Of a DNA stretch of 64,000 nt, positions 26,734 to 35,734 are shown in pieces. The DNA is from Vitreoscilla filiformis (GTDB lineage Bacteria > Pseudomonadota > Gammaproteobacteria > Burkholderiales > Burkholderiaceae_C): NCBI RefSeq assembly GCF_002222655.1, contig NZ_CP022423.1:186001-250000 (forward strand), given 5' to 3'. The translations under genes and the position numbers were made by a program. Positions within the stretch are counted from its first letter, which is position 1. The number at the start of each line of letters is the position of its first letter. The notes below the pieces were generated by a model. That model was not told where the DNA came from. It saw only the letters and a program-made list of their open reading frames with translations, and searched no databases.

Positions 26734-27294
26734 TCAGGGTTTTTCGTCCCACAGGCGCGCCCATCCTTCTGAGCCCAGCTCGGACATCAGCGCCATGTTG
26801 CGCTCGTAAATCGTTTCCGCCTCCGGGAACGCTTCGACCGCCCGGTCGATGCTGGCTTCGCGGATCAGGTGCAGCGTCGGCCAGGGTGCGCGGTTGGTGT
26901 TGTTGGTCACGTCGTCTTCCGCCGTGTCCGCGAACTGAAAGTTCGGGTGGAAGTTGGCGATTTGCAACACCCCATCCAGCGCCAAATCCTCCAACGCGGC
27001 ATCGGCCACGTCGAGAAAATCGTTGAAGTCGAGAAAATCGGCGAAAGCGTCGGGCAGCACCAGCAGCGTGGTGTCGGTCACTTCGGGATCGACTTCGGCC
27101 AGGTGACGCAGCTCACTCACCAGCTCATCCAACACCGCTTGCGGCGTCTGCGCCCGGCTCACCACCCAGCGGATTTGCCCTTTGATGTGGACACTTTTGG
27201 CAAATGGGCACAGGTTGAGGCCAATCACGGCCCGCTCCAACCATTGACGTGAGCGGTTCAGCACCGCCTCATCGGAAATCACAGATGCATTCAT
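26734..27294 (-). CDS. DUF1415-family protein
   Basis: A 186-residue cytosolic protein of the DUF1415 family. Visible conserved parts are WLERAVIGLNLCPFAKSV, then DTTLLVLPDAFADFLDFNDF, then LQIANFHPNFQFADT and PWPTLHLIREASIDRAVE. The function is unknown. The start at 27294 (MNASVISDE) is preferred over GTG/ATG codons further upstream, which would run into the divergent ParA gene leader. It converges with the Pal-like gene (22-nt gap). Confidence 0.87.
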   Translation of the reverse strand: MNASVISDEAVLNRSRQWLERAVIGLNLCPFAKSVHIKGQIRWVVSRAQTPQAVLDELVSELRHLAEVDPEVTDTTLLVLPDAFADFLDFNDFLDVADAALEDLALDGVLQIANFHPNFQFADTAEDDVTNNTNRAPWPTLHLIREASIDRAVEAFPEAETIYERNMALMSELGSEGWARLWDEKP

Positions 27295-27380
27295 GCCTGC
27301 CATTGTGCGAGATGGCGGGATGTTGCAATGCACAATCCCACCTCATCGCCCCGAGCGGGTTTTCCCTGCGAGCCATTGCC

Positions 27381-28151
27381 ATGCGTCGAGTTGTCTTCAA
27401 TCAGAAAGGGGGGGTGGGCAAGTCCACCCTGACGTGCAATCTGGCCGCCATCGGCGCCCACCAAGGGCGACGCACGCTGGTGGTGGATCTGGACGTGCAA
27501 GGCAACGCCACACGCTACCTGCTGGGCACCGGCGCAGACACCCCCGCTCCCGGCAGTGCGGATTTTTTTGAGCAGCAAATCAAGTTCAGCGTCCACCCGC
27601 TGGCGGCCACCGCGTTTGCGCAGCCGACGCCGTTTGCCAACCTGTCCCTGATGCGGGCCTCATCGGCGTTGGATGATCTGCATGCCAAGCTCGAATCCCG
27701 CTACAAAATCTACAAGCTGCGCGACATGCTGCTGGAGCTGGGCGAACACTACGACGACATTTGGATCGACACCCCGCCCGCTCTCAATTTCTACACCCGT
27801 TCAGCGCTGATCGCTTCCGAAGGCTGCTTGATCCCGTTCGATTGTGATGACTTCTCACGCCGGGCGCTGTATGGCCTGCTGGAAACGCTGGAAGAAATTC
27901 GCACGGATCACAACAGCGGGTTGCGGGTCGAAGGCATTGTGGTGAACCAGTTCCAGCCGCAAGCCAAGCTGCCGCGCCGGGTGGTGGATGAGCTGGTGGC
28001 CGAAGGGTTGCCGGTGTTGCAGCCGTATTTGAGCAGCACGATCAAGGTGCGTGAGTCGCACGAACGGGCTCTGCCGATGATCCACCTGGACCCGACGCAC
28101 AAACTCACACGGGATTTGGTGAGTTTGCACGCCGGTTTGGGCGCCCGCTGA
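27381..28151 (+). CDS. Orphan ParA/MinD-type ATPase
   Basis: A 256-residue deviant Walker A ATPase. The P-loop is NQKGGVGKSTL at the N-terminus (signature Lys9, Lys14). VVDLDVQGNATRYLLG, DDIWIDTPPALNFYTR and EGIVVNQFQPQAKLPRRVVD give the other ParA motifs. The start at 27381 removes an unrelated upstream extension. No parB or parS-like repeats are adjacent, so this is a ParA-like positioning protein rather than a plasmid partition cassette. It is convergent with minE and divergent from the DUF1415 gene, beside the Min operon. Its cargo is unknown. Confidence 0.9.
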   Translation: MRRVVFNQKGGVGKSTLTCNLAAIGAHQGRRTLVVDLDVQGNATRYLLGTGADTPAPGSADFFEQQIKFSVHPLAATAFAQPTPFANLSLMRASSALDDLHAKLESRYKIYKLRDMLLELGEHYDDIWIDTPPALNFYTRSALIASEGCLIPFDCDDFSRRALYGLLETLEEIRTDHNSGLRVEGIVVNQFQPQAKLPRRVVDELVAEGLPVLQPYLSSTIKVRESHERALPMIHLDPTHKLTRDLVSLHAGLGAR

Positions 28152-28174
28152 CCCGCATCACGCGGGCCACCCCG

Positions 28175-28444
28175 TCAGCGCGGGGATTCGGGCAACTCGA
28201 TTTTGACTTCGAGGATTTCCAGGTTGTCCTGGCGCTCGATGTTGACGCGCACGTCGTGCGGTTTGATCTGCACGAATTTGAGCACCACTTGGAGCAGCTC
28301 TTTTTGCAGTGCAGGCAGGTAGTCGGGCGAGATGTTGGCACGCCCGCGCTCATGGGCCAGGATGATTTGCAAGCGCTCTTTGGCCACGCTGGCGCTTCCC
28401 TTTTTTTCGCCCAGAAAAACAGACAGCAGGGACATGATGCTCAT
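28175..28444 (-). CDS. minE: Cell division topological specificity factor MinE
   Basis: An 89-residue MinE, which stimulates the MinD ATPase and drives Min oscillation. The N-terminal membrane-targeting stretch [19 protein letters not shown], the MinD-binding helix [15 protein letters not shown] and the dimer domain with [10 protein letters not shown] are present. The start at 28444 overlaps the minD stop by 4 nt; the ATG three codons later (28435) is equally plausible. It is last in the minCDE operon, convergent with the ParA gene. Confidence 0.96.
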   Translation of the reverse strand: MSIMSLLSVFLGEKKGSASVAKERLQIILAHERGRANISPDYLPALQKELLQVVLKFVQIKPHDVRVNIERQDNLEILEVKIELPESPR

Positions 28445-29256
28445 TTCCCCCCGAAGATGCGCTTGAAAAAGCTGGGCTTGACCGCCTCGATGAAACGCAG
28501 CGGTTTGTCCTCCCCCATGAAACGGGCGGCCAGATCGAGGTAGGCTTCGGAGATGTCCGTGCCCTTCATCAGCACCACGGGCAGACCTTGGTTGGAGGCG
28601 TCCAGCACGACGTCCGATTCGGGAATCACGCCGATGAGCGGGATGCGCAGCACATCCATCACATCGTCCAAAGACATCATGTGCCCGCTCGACACCCGCG
28701 ACGGGTTGTAGCGCGTGATGAGCAAATGCTCCTTGACCGGCTCGCGCCCTTCGATGGCCCGGCGCGTCTTGGAGGCCAGCAGCCCCAGGATGCGATCAGA
28801 ATCGCGCACCGAAGAAATTTCCGGGTTGGTGACGACCAAAGCGTCATCGGCGAACAACATCGCCATCACAGCCCCGGTTTCGATGCCGGCGGGCGAATCG
28901 CAGATGATGTACTCGAACCCCATGTCCTTGAGTTCTTGAATCACCCGCTCGACGCCTTGTTCGGTCAGCGCATCCTTGTCCCGCGTCTGCGAGGCGGCCA
29001 GGATGTAGAGGTTCTCGCAGTGTTTGTCCTTGATCAGGGCCTGGTGCAGTTTGGCTTCGTTGTGGATGACGTTGATCAGGTCATACACCACACGGCGCTC
29101 GCAGCCCATGATCAGGTCGAGGTTGCGCAACCCCACGTCAAAGTCGATCACGACCGTTTTGTGCCCACGCTGGGCCAAACTGGCCGAAAAGCTGGCACTG
29201 GTGGTGGTTTTGCCCACCCCTCCCTTGCCGGAGGTCACCACAATGATGCGGCTCAT
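28441..29256 (-). CDS. minD: Septum site-determining ATPase MinD
   Basis: A 271-residue MinD. The deviant Walker A is [10 protein letters not shown] (residues 9-18), with [20 protein letters not shown] and [14 protein letters not shown] following. The C-terminal amphipathic membrane-targeting helix ends [10 protein letters not shown]. MinD recruits MinC to the membrane and so restricts FtsZ to midcell. It overlaps minC and minE by 4 nt each (ATGA), so the three proteins are probably made in fixed ratio. Confidence 0.97.
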   Translation of the reverse strand: MSRIIVVTSGKGGVGKTTTSASFSASLAQRGHKTVVIDFDVGLRNLDLIMGCERRVVYDLINVIHNEAKLHQALIKDKHCENLYILAASQTRDKDALTEQGVERVIQELKDMGFEYIICDSPAGIETGAVMAMLFADDALVVTNPEISSVRDSDRILGLLASKTRRAIEGREPVKEHLLITRYNPSRVSSGHMMSLDDVMDVLRIPLIGVIPESDVVLDASNQGLPVVLMKGTDISEAYLDLAARFMGEDKPLRFIEAVKPSFFKRIFGGK

Positions 29257-30110
29257 CGGCGTTGTGTCCTTTCTGAATGTGTTGTCGTTGTCTTGAGCCC
29301 GGTGTTCATGGGCTCCATCAGCAGCCGTTCGCCATCCAAACGCACTTGCGCCATCTGGCCGATGGCGTCGGGAAACGCGCCTTCCTCCAGCGTGCGCCAG
29401 TGGCCGGCGATGGACACCAACTGTGGCTGCATGTTGAGCGCAAAAATGCGCGCTGAGGAATCCCCACAAGCGCCAGCGATGGCCCGCCCCCGCAACGGCC
29501 CATAGACATGAATGCTGCCATCGGCGATGACTTCGGCGCCAAAGTTCACCAGCCCGAGCACCACCAAATCCCCGCCCTTGGCGTAAAGACGCTGGCCGGA
29601 ACGCAGGGGTTTGTCATGCACCAGCGTCAGGCGCGTGGGGGGCAGCGTGGCGGCGGCTTCGTCGCCGTCCAGCTCCAGCACGAGGTCTTCGGGCTCGATG
29701 GGCGGCGCAGTGGCATCCACTGCGGCGGGCGGCGTCACCACGGGCAGGCTGACCAGCACGGGCCGGCTGCCCGGTGGAATCGGATCGGGCGCTTCGGCCA
29801 AGCCAGCGGCCAGGCCAGCGGCCATTTGCGCTGCGCCACCGCCACGCACGGCGATCGGGTTCAGCCCGTGTTGCCGCAGCAGCGCCAACAGGGCTTCGAA
29901 GTCCGGCACCTCGTCGGCTTCGCGCACAGCGGAAAAATCCAGGCACACCGGTTCGTGCCCGAAGAAACCCGGCGCGTTGTCAAACCGCAGGCGCATGGCC
30001 TGCGACAACGCAGCGAGATCCAGGGTCTTGATCACCACCGCCAGCACGGTCAACGTCGCACTTTTGAGATCAAGAACCGCAGTGGCGGATGCCTTGGAGA
30101 GTACAGCCAT
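29253..30110 (-). CDS. minC: Septum site-determining protein MinC
   Basis: A 285-residue MinC, the FtsZ-assembly inhibitor. The N-terminal domain (about 8-105) begins with LDLKSATLTVLAVVIKTLDL. A linker of about 50 residues rich in Pro and acidic residues follows. The C-terminal beta-helix domain (about 165-270) has LRSGQRLYAKGGDLVVLG, VNFGAEVIADGSIHVYGPLR and GRAIAGACGDSSARIFA, which bind MinD. The linker is longer than in Escherichia coli MinC. It heads minCDE, about 24 nt downstream of dusC read leftwards, so they may share a transcript. Confidence 0.95.
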   Translation of the reverse strand: MAVLSKASATAVLDLKSATLTVLAVVIKTLDLAALSQAMRLRFDNAPGFFGHEPVCLDFSAVREADEVPDFEALLALLRQHGLNPIAVRGGGAAQMAAGLAAGLAEAPDPIPPGSRPVLVSLPVVTPPAAVDATAPPIEPEDLVLELDGDEAAATLPPTRLTLVHDKPLRSGQRLYAKGGDLVVLGLVNFGAEVIADGSIHVYGPLRGRAIAGACGDSSARIFALNMQPQLVSIAGHWRTLEEGAFPDAIGQMAQVRLDGERLLMEPMNTGLKTTTTHSERTQRR

Positions 30111-30133
30111 GGCGATATTCCTGTCGGGGGCGC

Positions 30134-31105
30134 TCAGTGTAACGGCCGCTCTGGGGCCGACCCGAGCCAGCGCACCACCTCACGCGAGTCGGTGAAGGTA
30201 CGCACCGCATCGTAGGTTTGTTGCGCCTGCACAAAGCGGCGGCGCAAATAATGCAGCCACTGTTTGATCCGCCCCGCCCGGTGGCGCGGCTCGACGTGGC
30301 CTTCAATGCGCTGGGCATAGTGCAGCAGCGATTGGCGGATCGCTTCCCAGGTCGGCAGTGGCGTCACGGTGGCCGAAGCCCCACCCACAGCCGCCCGCAC
30401 TGCCTGGGCCAACCCGGGGTCGGACAACTGCCCACGCCCCAGCATCAGCGAGGTGCAGCCCGATTCGGCTTGGCAGCGCAGCGCGTCTTCGACCGTCCAA
30501 ATCTCGCCGTTGGCAATCACCGGGATGGTGACGTGGGCCCGCACATCGGCAATGCGCTGCCAGTAAGCCGGCGGTCGATACCCTTGCGCCCGGGTGCGCG
30601 CATGCACCACCAGCTCGCTGGCACCGCCTTCGGCCAGGGCGCGGGCGCATTCTTCGGCACGCTGATCATCGTGCAACCCCAGGCGCATCTTGGCGGACAC
30701 CGGCACCGACGCCGGCACCGTCCGCCGCACCGCTTGCATGATGCGCCACAGCCGCTCAGGCTCCTCCAGCAAGGCCGCGCCGCCGCCGTGGCGGTTGACG
30801 ATCTTGGCCGGGCAGCCAAAGTTCAAATCGACGCCCGGTGCGCCCAAAGACGCCACCCGCGCCGCGTTGTCCGCCAAACACGCCGGATCGGAGCCCAGCA
30901 GTTGCGGGCGCACCGGCACCCCCGCTGGCGTGCAGCCACCCTGGCGCAACTCGGGCACCACGCGCACAAACACCCGTTCGGGCAACAACTGGTCGGTGAT
31001 GCGGATGAACTCACTCACACACCGATCCACGCCCCCCAAGCGCGTCAGCGCATCGCGCAGGGCAAAGTCCAGCACCCCTTCCATCGGGGCCAACAACAAC
31101 TGCAT
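30134..31105 (-). CDS. dusC: tRNA-dihydrouridine(16) synthase
   Basis: A 323-residue flavoenzyme that reduces uridine to dihydrouridine in the D-loop of tRNA. The start MQLLLAPMEGVLDFALRDAL is characteristic of DusC. The catalytic cysteine is Cys98 in DLNFGCPAK. SAKMRLG, VVHARTRAQGY and PVIANGEIW mark the TIM barrel, and the C-terminal helical domain carries RIKQWLHYLRRRF. It precedes minC by 23 nt on the same strand and starts 4 nt after the stop of the DUF808 gene. Confidence 0.94.
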   Translation of the reverse strand: MQLLLAPMEGVLDFALRDALTRLGGVDRCVSEFIRITDQLLPERVFVRVVPELRQGGCTPAGVPVRPQLLGSDPACLADNAARVASLGAPGVDLNFGCPAKIVNRHGGGAALLEEPERLWRIMQAVRRTVPASVPVSAKMRLGLHDDQRAEECARALAEGGASELVVHARTRAQGYRPPAYWQRIADVRAHVTIPVIANGEIWTVEDALRCQAESGCTSLMLGRGQLSDPGLAQAVRAAVGGASATVTPLPTWEAIRQSLLHYAQRIEGHVEPRHRAGRIKQWLHYLRRRFVQAQQTYDAVRTFTDSREVVRWLGSAPERPLH

Positions 31106-31109
31106 CGTT

Positions 31110-32009
31110 TCAGCCTTTGCGCAGGCGCTGGATCAGCGTCACACCGGCCAGCACGCACGCCCCGGCGATCACGCCCAGGCCGCCGTCCAGCGCCATGCCC
31201 AACACGCTGCCCCACGGGCCGAGGGCGTCCGTCCACGCGGCGAACAGGTGATGCAACGGCCCCAAGCCATGCACCAGGATGCCACCGCCCACCATGAACA
31301 TCGCCGCTGTGCCGACGATGGACAGCGTCTTCATCAACCACGGTGCCGCCACCAGCAAGGCCCGACCGACAGGTTGCAGTGCGCCGCCACGCTGGCTCAG
31401 GTACAACCCCGCGTCGTCCATCTTGACGATGGCCGCCACCAAGCCGTACACCCCCACCGTCAGCAGCAAGGCCACCGCCGTCAGCACGCTGAACTGCGTC
31501 ATCAGCGGGGCCGCCGCCACAGCGCCAAGCGAGATCGCCATGATTTCGGCGGAGAGGATGAAGTCGGTGCGCACGGCACCGGCGATTTTGTCGCGCTCCA
31601 GCGCCACCAAATCGATGGCCGGATCGGCCACGCTGCACACGCGGCCAGCGTGCTCATCTTCGGCACAGGACTGGCGGGCATGCCACAGTTTTTCGAAGCC
31701 CTCAAAACACAAAAACGCCCCACCCAGCATGAGCAGCGGCGTGATGAGCCACGGCACCAGCAGGCTGATGAGCAGCGCCGCCGGCACCAGAATCGCCTTG
31801 TTTTTCAGCGATCCTTTGGCCACCGCCCACACCACCGGCAGCTCGCGCTCGGCCCGCACCCCGGCGACTTGCTGGGCGTTGAGCGCCAAATCGTCCCCCA
31901 GCACCCCAGCGGTTTTACGGGCAGCGACCTTGGTCAACACGGCGATGTCGTCCAGCAGGGACGCGATGTCATCGATGAGGGTCAGCAAACTGGCACCGGC
32001 CACGGCCAT
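31110..32009 (-). CDS. DUF808-family inner-membrane protein (YedI-like)
   Basis: A 299-residue polytopic membrane protein. [21 protein letters not shown] followed by [13 protein letters not shown] is the hallmark of the DUF808 family. Further conserved parts are [32 protein letters not shown] and [16 protein letters not shown]. About six to eight membrane segments are predicted by eye. The function of DUF808 proteins is unknown. It follows the transglutaminase operon by 21 nt and could be its last gene. Confidence 0.9.
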   Translation of the reverse strand: MAVAGASLLTLIDDIASLLDDIAVLTKVAARKTAGVLGDDLALNAQQVAGVRAERELPVVWAVAKGSLKNKAILVPAALLISLLVPWLITPLLMLGGAFLCFEGFEKLWHARQSCAEDEHAGRVCSVADPAIDLVALERDKIAGAVRTDFILSAEIMAISLGAVAAAPLMTQFSVLTAVALLLTVGVYGLVAAIVKMDDAGLYLSQRGGALQPVGRALLVAAPWLMKTLSIVGTAAMFMVGGGILVHGLGPLHHLFAAWTDALGPWGSVLGMALDGGLGVIAGACVLAGVTLIQRLRKG

Positions 32010-32030
32010 CTCCTGAAAGTGATGAAAACG

Positions 32031-32987
32031 TCAGTGTGCCGGATCCACCAAGGCGTGCAGTTCGTCCAGCGGCACCACCGTGACCCCCACTTGCGGCTGG
32101 GCGCGTCCGCCGCCCCGGATCACCCCACGCAGCGGGGCCACATCGCCATAGTCCCGCCCCCAAGCCAGGGTGACGTGGTCCAAGCCAGCTTGCACGTTGT
32201 TGGTCGGATCCAGGGCCACCCAGCCTTGCGCCGGGCACCACACTTCCACCCAAGCGTGCGAGGCATCGGCCCCGACCAAACGCGGTTGACCCGGCGGCGG
32301 TTGGGTCAGCAAGTAGCCGCTGACGTAACGCGCCGCCAGCCCCAGCGAGCGGCAGGCGCCGATCATGACGTGGGCGAAGTCTTGGCAAACCCCACGTGCC
32401 GTGGCCAGCGCATCCGTCGCCCGGGTGTTGACGTTGGTGGACAGTGGCCGGTACTCGAAATGCTCGTGGATCAACCCCATCAGCGCCAGCGCCCCCGCCA
32501 TGACCGAGCGCCCCGGCGTGAACGCTTGGCGCCCAAACGCCGCCAACTTCCCCGTACACGGCGCGAAGTACGACGGCAAGCAAAACTCTACCGCCTCTGA
32601 ATGCACCGCTCCCGCGTGGTAACGCAGCGCCACGGCCACGCTTTCCCAGGCGGGGCTGTCCACCAGATTCGGGGCCGGAGGTGGTGTGATGCCGACCTCA
32701 AACTGCGAACGCACCGTCAAGCGCTCATGCACCCGCGAATGGCTGAAGTTGAGCCGGCCATTGCCCCAACTGTCAAAACTCAGTTGCGAGCCCCAAGGCG
32801 GGTCGGTGGATTCTTCGGCGACGCTGCGCCACTCGTCCGGCTTCGGGTCGATGAGCAAACGCCAATCGCGCACCTGTTGAGCCGGGGTGTCGCGTGGACA
32901 CAGGTAGGCCACGTGGTGGGCCAACTCCACCGACAGGTCGTAAACATAAGTGGTGTCGTGACGCACCTGCAACCAGCGTTTGCTCAT
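32031..32987 (-). CDS. Transglutaminase-like cysteine peptidase of the ATP-grasp/alpha-E cluster
   Basis: A 318-residue protein. The N-terminal bacterial transglutaminase-like beta domain (WLQVRHDTTYVYDLSVELAH) is followed by a catalytic transglutaminase core with Cys201 (TARGVCQDFAHV), His244 (DASHAWVEVW) and Asp260 (ALDPTNN). The triad is intact, so it is probably a peptidase or amide-bond enzyme acting in the cytosol. No signal peptide is seen. The ATG at 32987 overlaps the stop of the ATP-grasp–alpha-E gene by 4 nt. It is the last core member of the cluster. Confidence 0.9.
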   Translation of the reverse strand: MSKRWLQVRHDTTYVYDLSVELAHHVAYLCPRDTPAQQVRDWRLLIDPKPDEWRSVAEESTDPPWGSQLSFDSWGNGRLNFSHSRVHERLTVRSQFEVGITPPPAPNLVDSPAWESVAVALRYHAGAVHSEAVEFCLPSYFAPCTGKLAAFGRQAFTPGRSVMAGALALMGLIHEHFEYRPLSTNVNTRATDALATARGVCQDFAHVMIGACRSLGLAARYVSGYLLTQPPPGQPRLVGADASHAWVEVWCPAQGWVALDPTNNVQAGLDHVTLAWGRDYGDVAPLRGVIRGGGRAQPQVGVTVVPLDELHALVDPAH

Positions 32988-35653
32988 TGCCACACCATGT
33001 GATTTTCCGGGCCAACGTGCGAAAACAAACGCCGGCCAATTTCATCCGAAAGCATCAACACCTGGGCGCTGCAATCCTGCAAAGCGGCGATGAGGGGGCC
33101 GTGCCCGCGTGCGGCGTCTGGGGCGCTGAGCATCTCCAACGGCCAGGTGTCGGGGCGCGGCAAACGGGCCGCGACTTCCGCCGCCCATGCCGATTCGTGC
33201 CGCGACAGCTTGAGGAAACGCTCGCGCATGGTGCGCGCCACCCAACCGAGCGAGCGGGGGTTGTCGGTGTCGATCACCAGCAGGTGCAGCAGCGGCGGCA
33301 CCTCGCGCCGCGCTTGGAACTGGGCGCGGTAGGTGATGGTGGAATCGAACAACCCCAGCAGCAGCGCAAACCCATCGTCCAACTCGTGCAAACCGTGTTG
33401 GAAACCCAGCGCCAGCGCGTGGGCCAAGAAATCCAAGCGCTCGATTTGCCGCCCGACGCTGAGCAGGCGCCAGCCGTGATCGCGTGTCATGCGGTCGGTT
33501 TGCGCGCCGGTGATGGCCGACAGGTGGAAAGCCGCCCGGCCCAGCACACCGATGACATCGCTCACCGGTTCGGCCTGGCCATCGGCCAACACCGAATCCA
33601 AGTGCTGCCGGAAGTGATCGTTGGTTTCGAGGATGAGTTTCCAGTGCTCAGGCGACAGGCGTTCGCGCAGCGTTTGCGCACAGTTTTTCAGCGCCCCGAG
33701 GTTGTAGGCCACGCTGGTGACGCTGCCCGAGGTGTCCCCCAAAGCACTCACCAGGGAACGCTCGAACAGGCGCAGGGATTTTTCCGGGCTGGGCACACCG
33801 AACCCGACCAGCCCATGGCGCCGCGTGAGCGACTCCAGCACACGCAGCACCGGCGGCGACGTGGCGTTCAACACCGACCCAGTGAGCGACTCCAAGGTGA
33901 GCCGCGCCAAACGCACGGCGTTTTCGGCGCGCTCGGTGTAGCGCCCGAGCCAAAACAGGTTTTCCGCCGAACGGCTGGTGACGCTGCGGTGCCACCAAAC
34001 TTCCAAATCAGCCGCAGCCAGGGGTTTGGGCAGCAAACTGGTGGCGTCCACCGTGCCTTCGGTGCGCACCCAGGTGTCGATGCTGGCGCTGCCGCGCTGC
34101 ATGGACAACCACGGATCGTGCGCCCCATCGCGCCGGTTGGCGACGCGTGTCAAGCCGCCCGGCAACACGCGCCAACCGCCTTGGCCATCGGCCAGTGCAA
34201 ACACCCGCACCACGGCTGGGCGAGGCTCCAACGTGCCAGCGGGCGTCCACACCGGCGTTTCGGAGGGGCGCACCCGCGCTTGCAGCGTGTAGGCCGTGGG
34301 GTTGGCGTCGATGCGCTGGGCGATGGCCACCCGGCTGTCGGTCGATTGCGTCGCCATGACGATGGGGGCAAAGCCGGTGGTGGTGTCGCTGGTTGGGAAG
34401 GTCGGCACCACGACGTAATCTTCCAACCGAGGCCGGTGGCTGCGCCACACCGCTTCCTCGCCGCACCACCAACTGGTGAAACTCGGCAAGTGCAGCTCCT
34501 CCCCCAACAAGCGGCGGGCCACGCCGGGCCAAAAACCGCTCAGGCCGGGGCTTTCCAACCACCCCGCGCCCGGCGCGTTGGCGACGATCACCTCACCCGC
34601 ACGCAACGCTTGCAACAGCCCCGGCACGCCCAGCGCCGAATCGGGGCGCAGCTCCAAGGGGTCGAGGTATTCATCGTCCACCCGGCGCAGCACCACATGG
34701 ACACGCTCCAAGCCGGTGAGCGTTTTCAGATACAACCGATTGGCACGCACGGTCAAATCACCGCCCTCTACCAAGGTCAAACCGAGGTAACGGGCCAGAA
34801 AGACGTGCTCGAAATACGTTTCATTGTGCGGCCCTGGGGTCAGCAGCACCACCCGCGAGCGCTCACCCGCTGGGCTCAAGCGCAGCAGGCCCTGCATCAA
34901 GGACTGGAAGGTCGAAGCCAACCGCTGCACCCGCAGCTCACGGAAGGCTTCCGGAAACTGCTGCGCGATGATGATGCGGTTTTCCAACAAATAACCCAGC
35001 CCCGACGGCGCCTGCGTGCGCTGCGCCAGCACCCACCACAGGCCGTCGGGCCCACGAGCCAAGTCGAAGGCCAGCACATGCAGGTGAATGCCGCCGGGAG
35101 GCTCACAGCCGTGCAACGGGCGCAGGTACTGCGGATGCGCCAACACCAGCGAGGGCGGCAACAAACCCTCGTTGAGCAAACAGCGTGACCCGTACACATC
35201 GGCCATGGCTGCGTTGAGCAAACGGGCGCGCTGCAACACGCCGCGCTCAATCGCCGTCCACTCCGAGGGCTCGATGAGCATGGGCAGCAACTCCAGCGGC
35301 CAAGGGCGGCTGGTGTGGTTGCCATCGTCGTAAACGTTGTAGGTGGCGCCGTCTTCCTGCACGCGATGTTGCACGCGCTTGGCGCTGTGGCCGAGGTCGC
35401 GCCAGCCGTCGGCGCCTTGGGCTCGGAAGAAGCGCTGCCACAGCGGCGCCAAGGGCGCACGCGCCCCGGCGGACGCACTCAGGCGTCCGAACAGCTCACT
35501 CACATGACCCGGGCTGCCCGGCTGGGCCGCAGCCTGGGCCAAGAGGGCCGCGTCCGGTGGCGTCACCGCCGGGGGTTCCACGGGGGCGGAGGCTGGTGCG
35601 GACGTCCCTGGCCCCCGCACGGGTGAAAAAACATGGGCATTGATCAAGCTCAT
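32984..35653 (-). CDS. Fusion of circularly permuted ATP-grasp and alpha-E domains
   Basis: An 889-residue protein. After a Pro/Ala-rich start, residues about 80-530 form a circularly permuted type-2 ATP-grasp domain (DUF404/DUF407). LLPMLIEPSEWTAIERGVLQ, VVLLTPGPHNETYFEHVFLA, VHVVLRRVDDEYLDPLELRP and LTRVANRRDG are the diagnostic blocks. Residues about 565-880 are an alpha-E domain (DUF403) with SAENLFWLGRYTERAENAVR. ATP-grasp enzymes of this group are predicted to ligate amino acids or peptides. The same pair exists as two separate genes (40464-41897 and 39487-40440), so the cluster holds two versions. It overlaps the downstream transglutaminase gene by 4 nt. Confidence 0.9.
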   Translation of the reverse strand: MSLINAHVFSPVRGPGTSAPASAPVEPPAVTPPDAALLAQAAAQPGSPGHVSELFGRLSASAGARAPLAPLWQRFFRAQGADGWRDLGHSAKRVQHRVQEDGATYNVYDDGNHTSRPWPLELLPMLIEPSEWTAIERGVLQRARLLNAAMADVYGSRCLLNEGLLPPSLVLAHPQYLRPLHGCEPPGGIHLHVLAFDLARGPDGLWWVLAQRTQAPSGLGYLLENRIIIAQQFPEAFRELRVQRLASTFQSLMQGLLRLSPAGERSRVVLLTPGPHNETYFEHVFLARYLGLTLVEGGDLTVRANRLYLKTLTGLERVHVVLRRVDDEYLDPLELRPDSALGVPGLLQALRAGEVIVANAPGAGWLESPGLSGFWPGVARRLLGEELHLPSFTSWWCGEEAVWRSHRPRLEDYVVVPTFPTSDTTTGFAPIVMATQSTDSRVAIAQRIDANPTAYTLQARVRPSETPVWTPAGTLEPRPAVVRVFALADGQGGWRVLPGGLTRVANRRDGAHDPWLSMQRGSASIDTWVRTEGTVDATSLLPKPLAAADLEVWWHRSVTSRSAENLFWLGRYTERAENAVRLARLTLESLTGSVLNATSPPVLRVLESLTRRHGLVGFGVPSPEKSLRLFERSLVSALGDTSGSVTSVAYNLGALKNCAQTLRERLSPEHWKLILETNDHFRQHLDSVLADGQAEPVSDVIGVLGRAAFHLSAITGAQTDRMTRDHGWRLLSVGRQIERLDFLAHALALGFQHGLHELDDGFALLLGLFDSTITYRAQFQARREVPPLLHLLVIDTDNPRSLGWVARTMRERFLKLSRHESAWAAEVAARLPRPDTWPLEMLSAPDAARGHGPLIAALQDCSAQVLMLSDEIGRRLFSHVGPENHMVWQ

Positions 35654-35734
35654 GCCGTGATCATGCCCTGTTGGCGTCAGCTTAGGGATGCGGGCAGGCC
35701 GATTGCTCGGTGATTCCGCACGATCAACGTCCGA

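Noticed and set aside
28152..28166. CCCGC/GCGGG hairpin between ParA and minE as terminator
   Set aside because: The stem is only five base pairs and no T-run follows on either strand.
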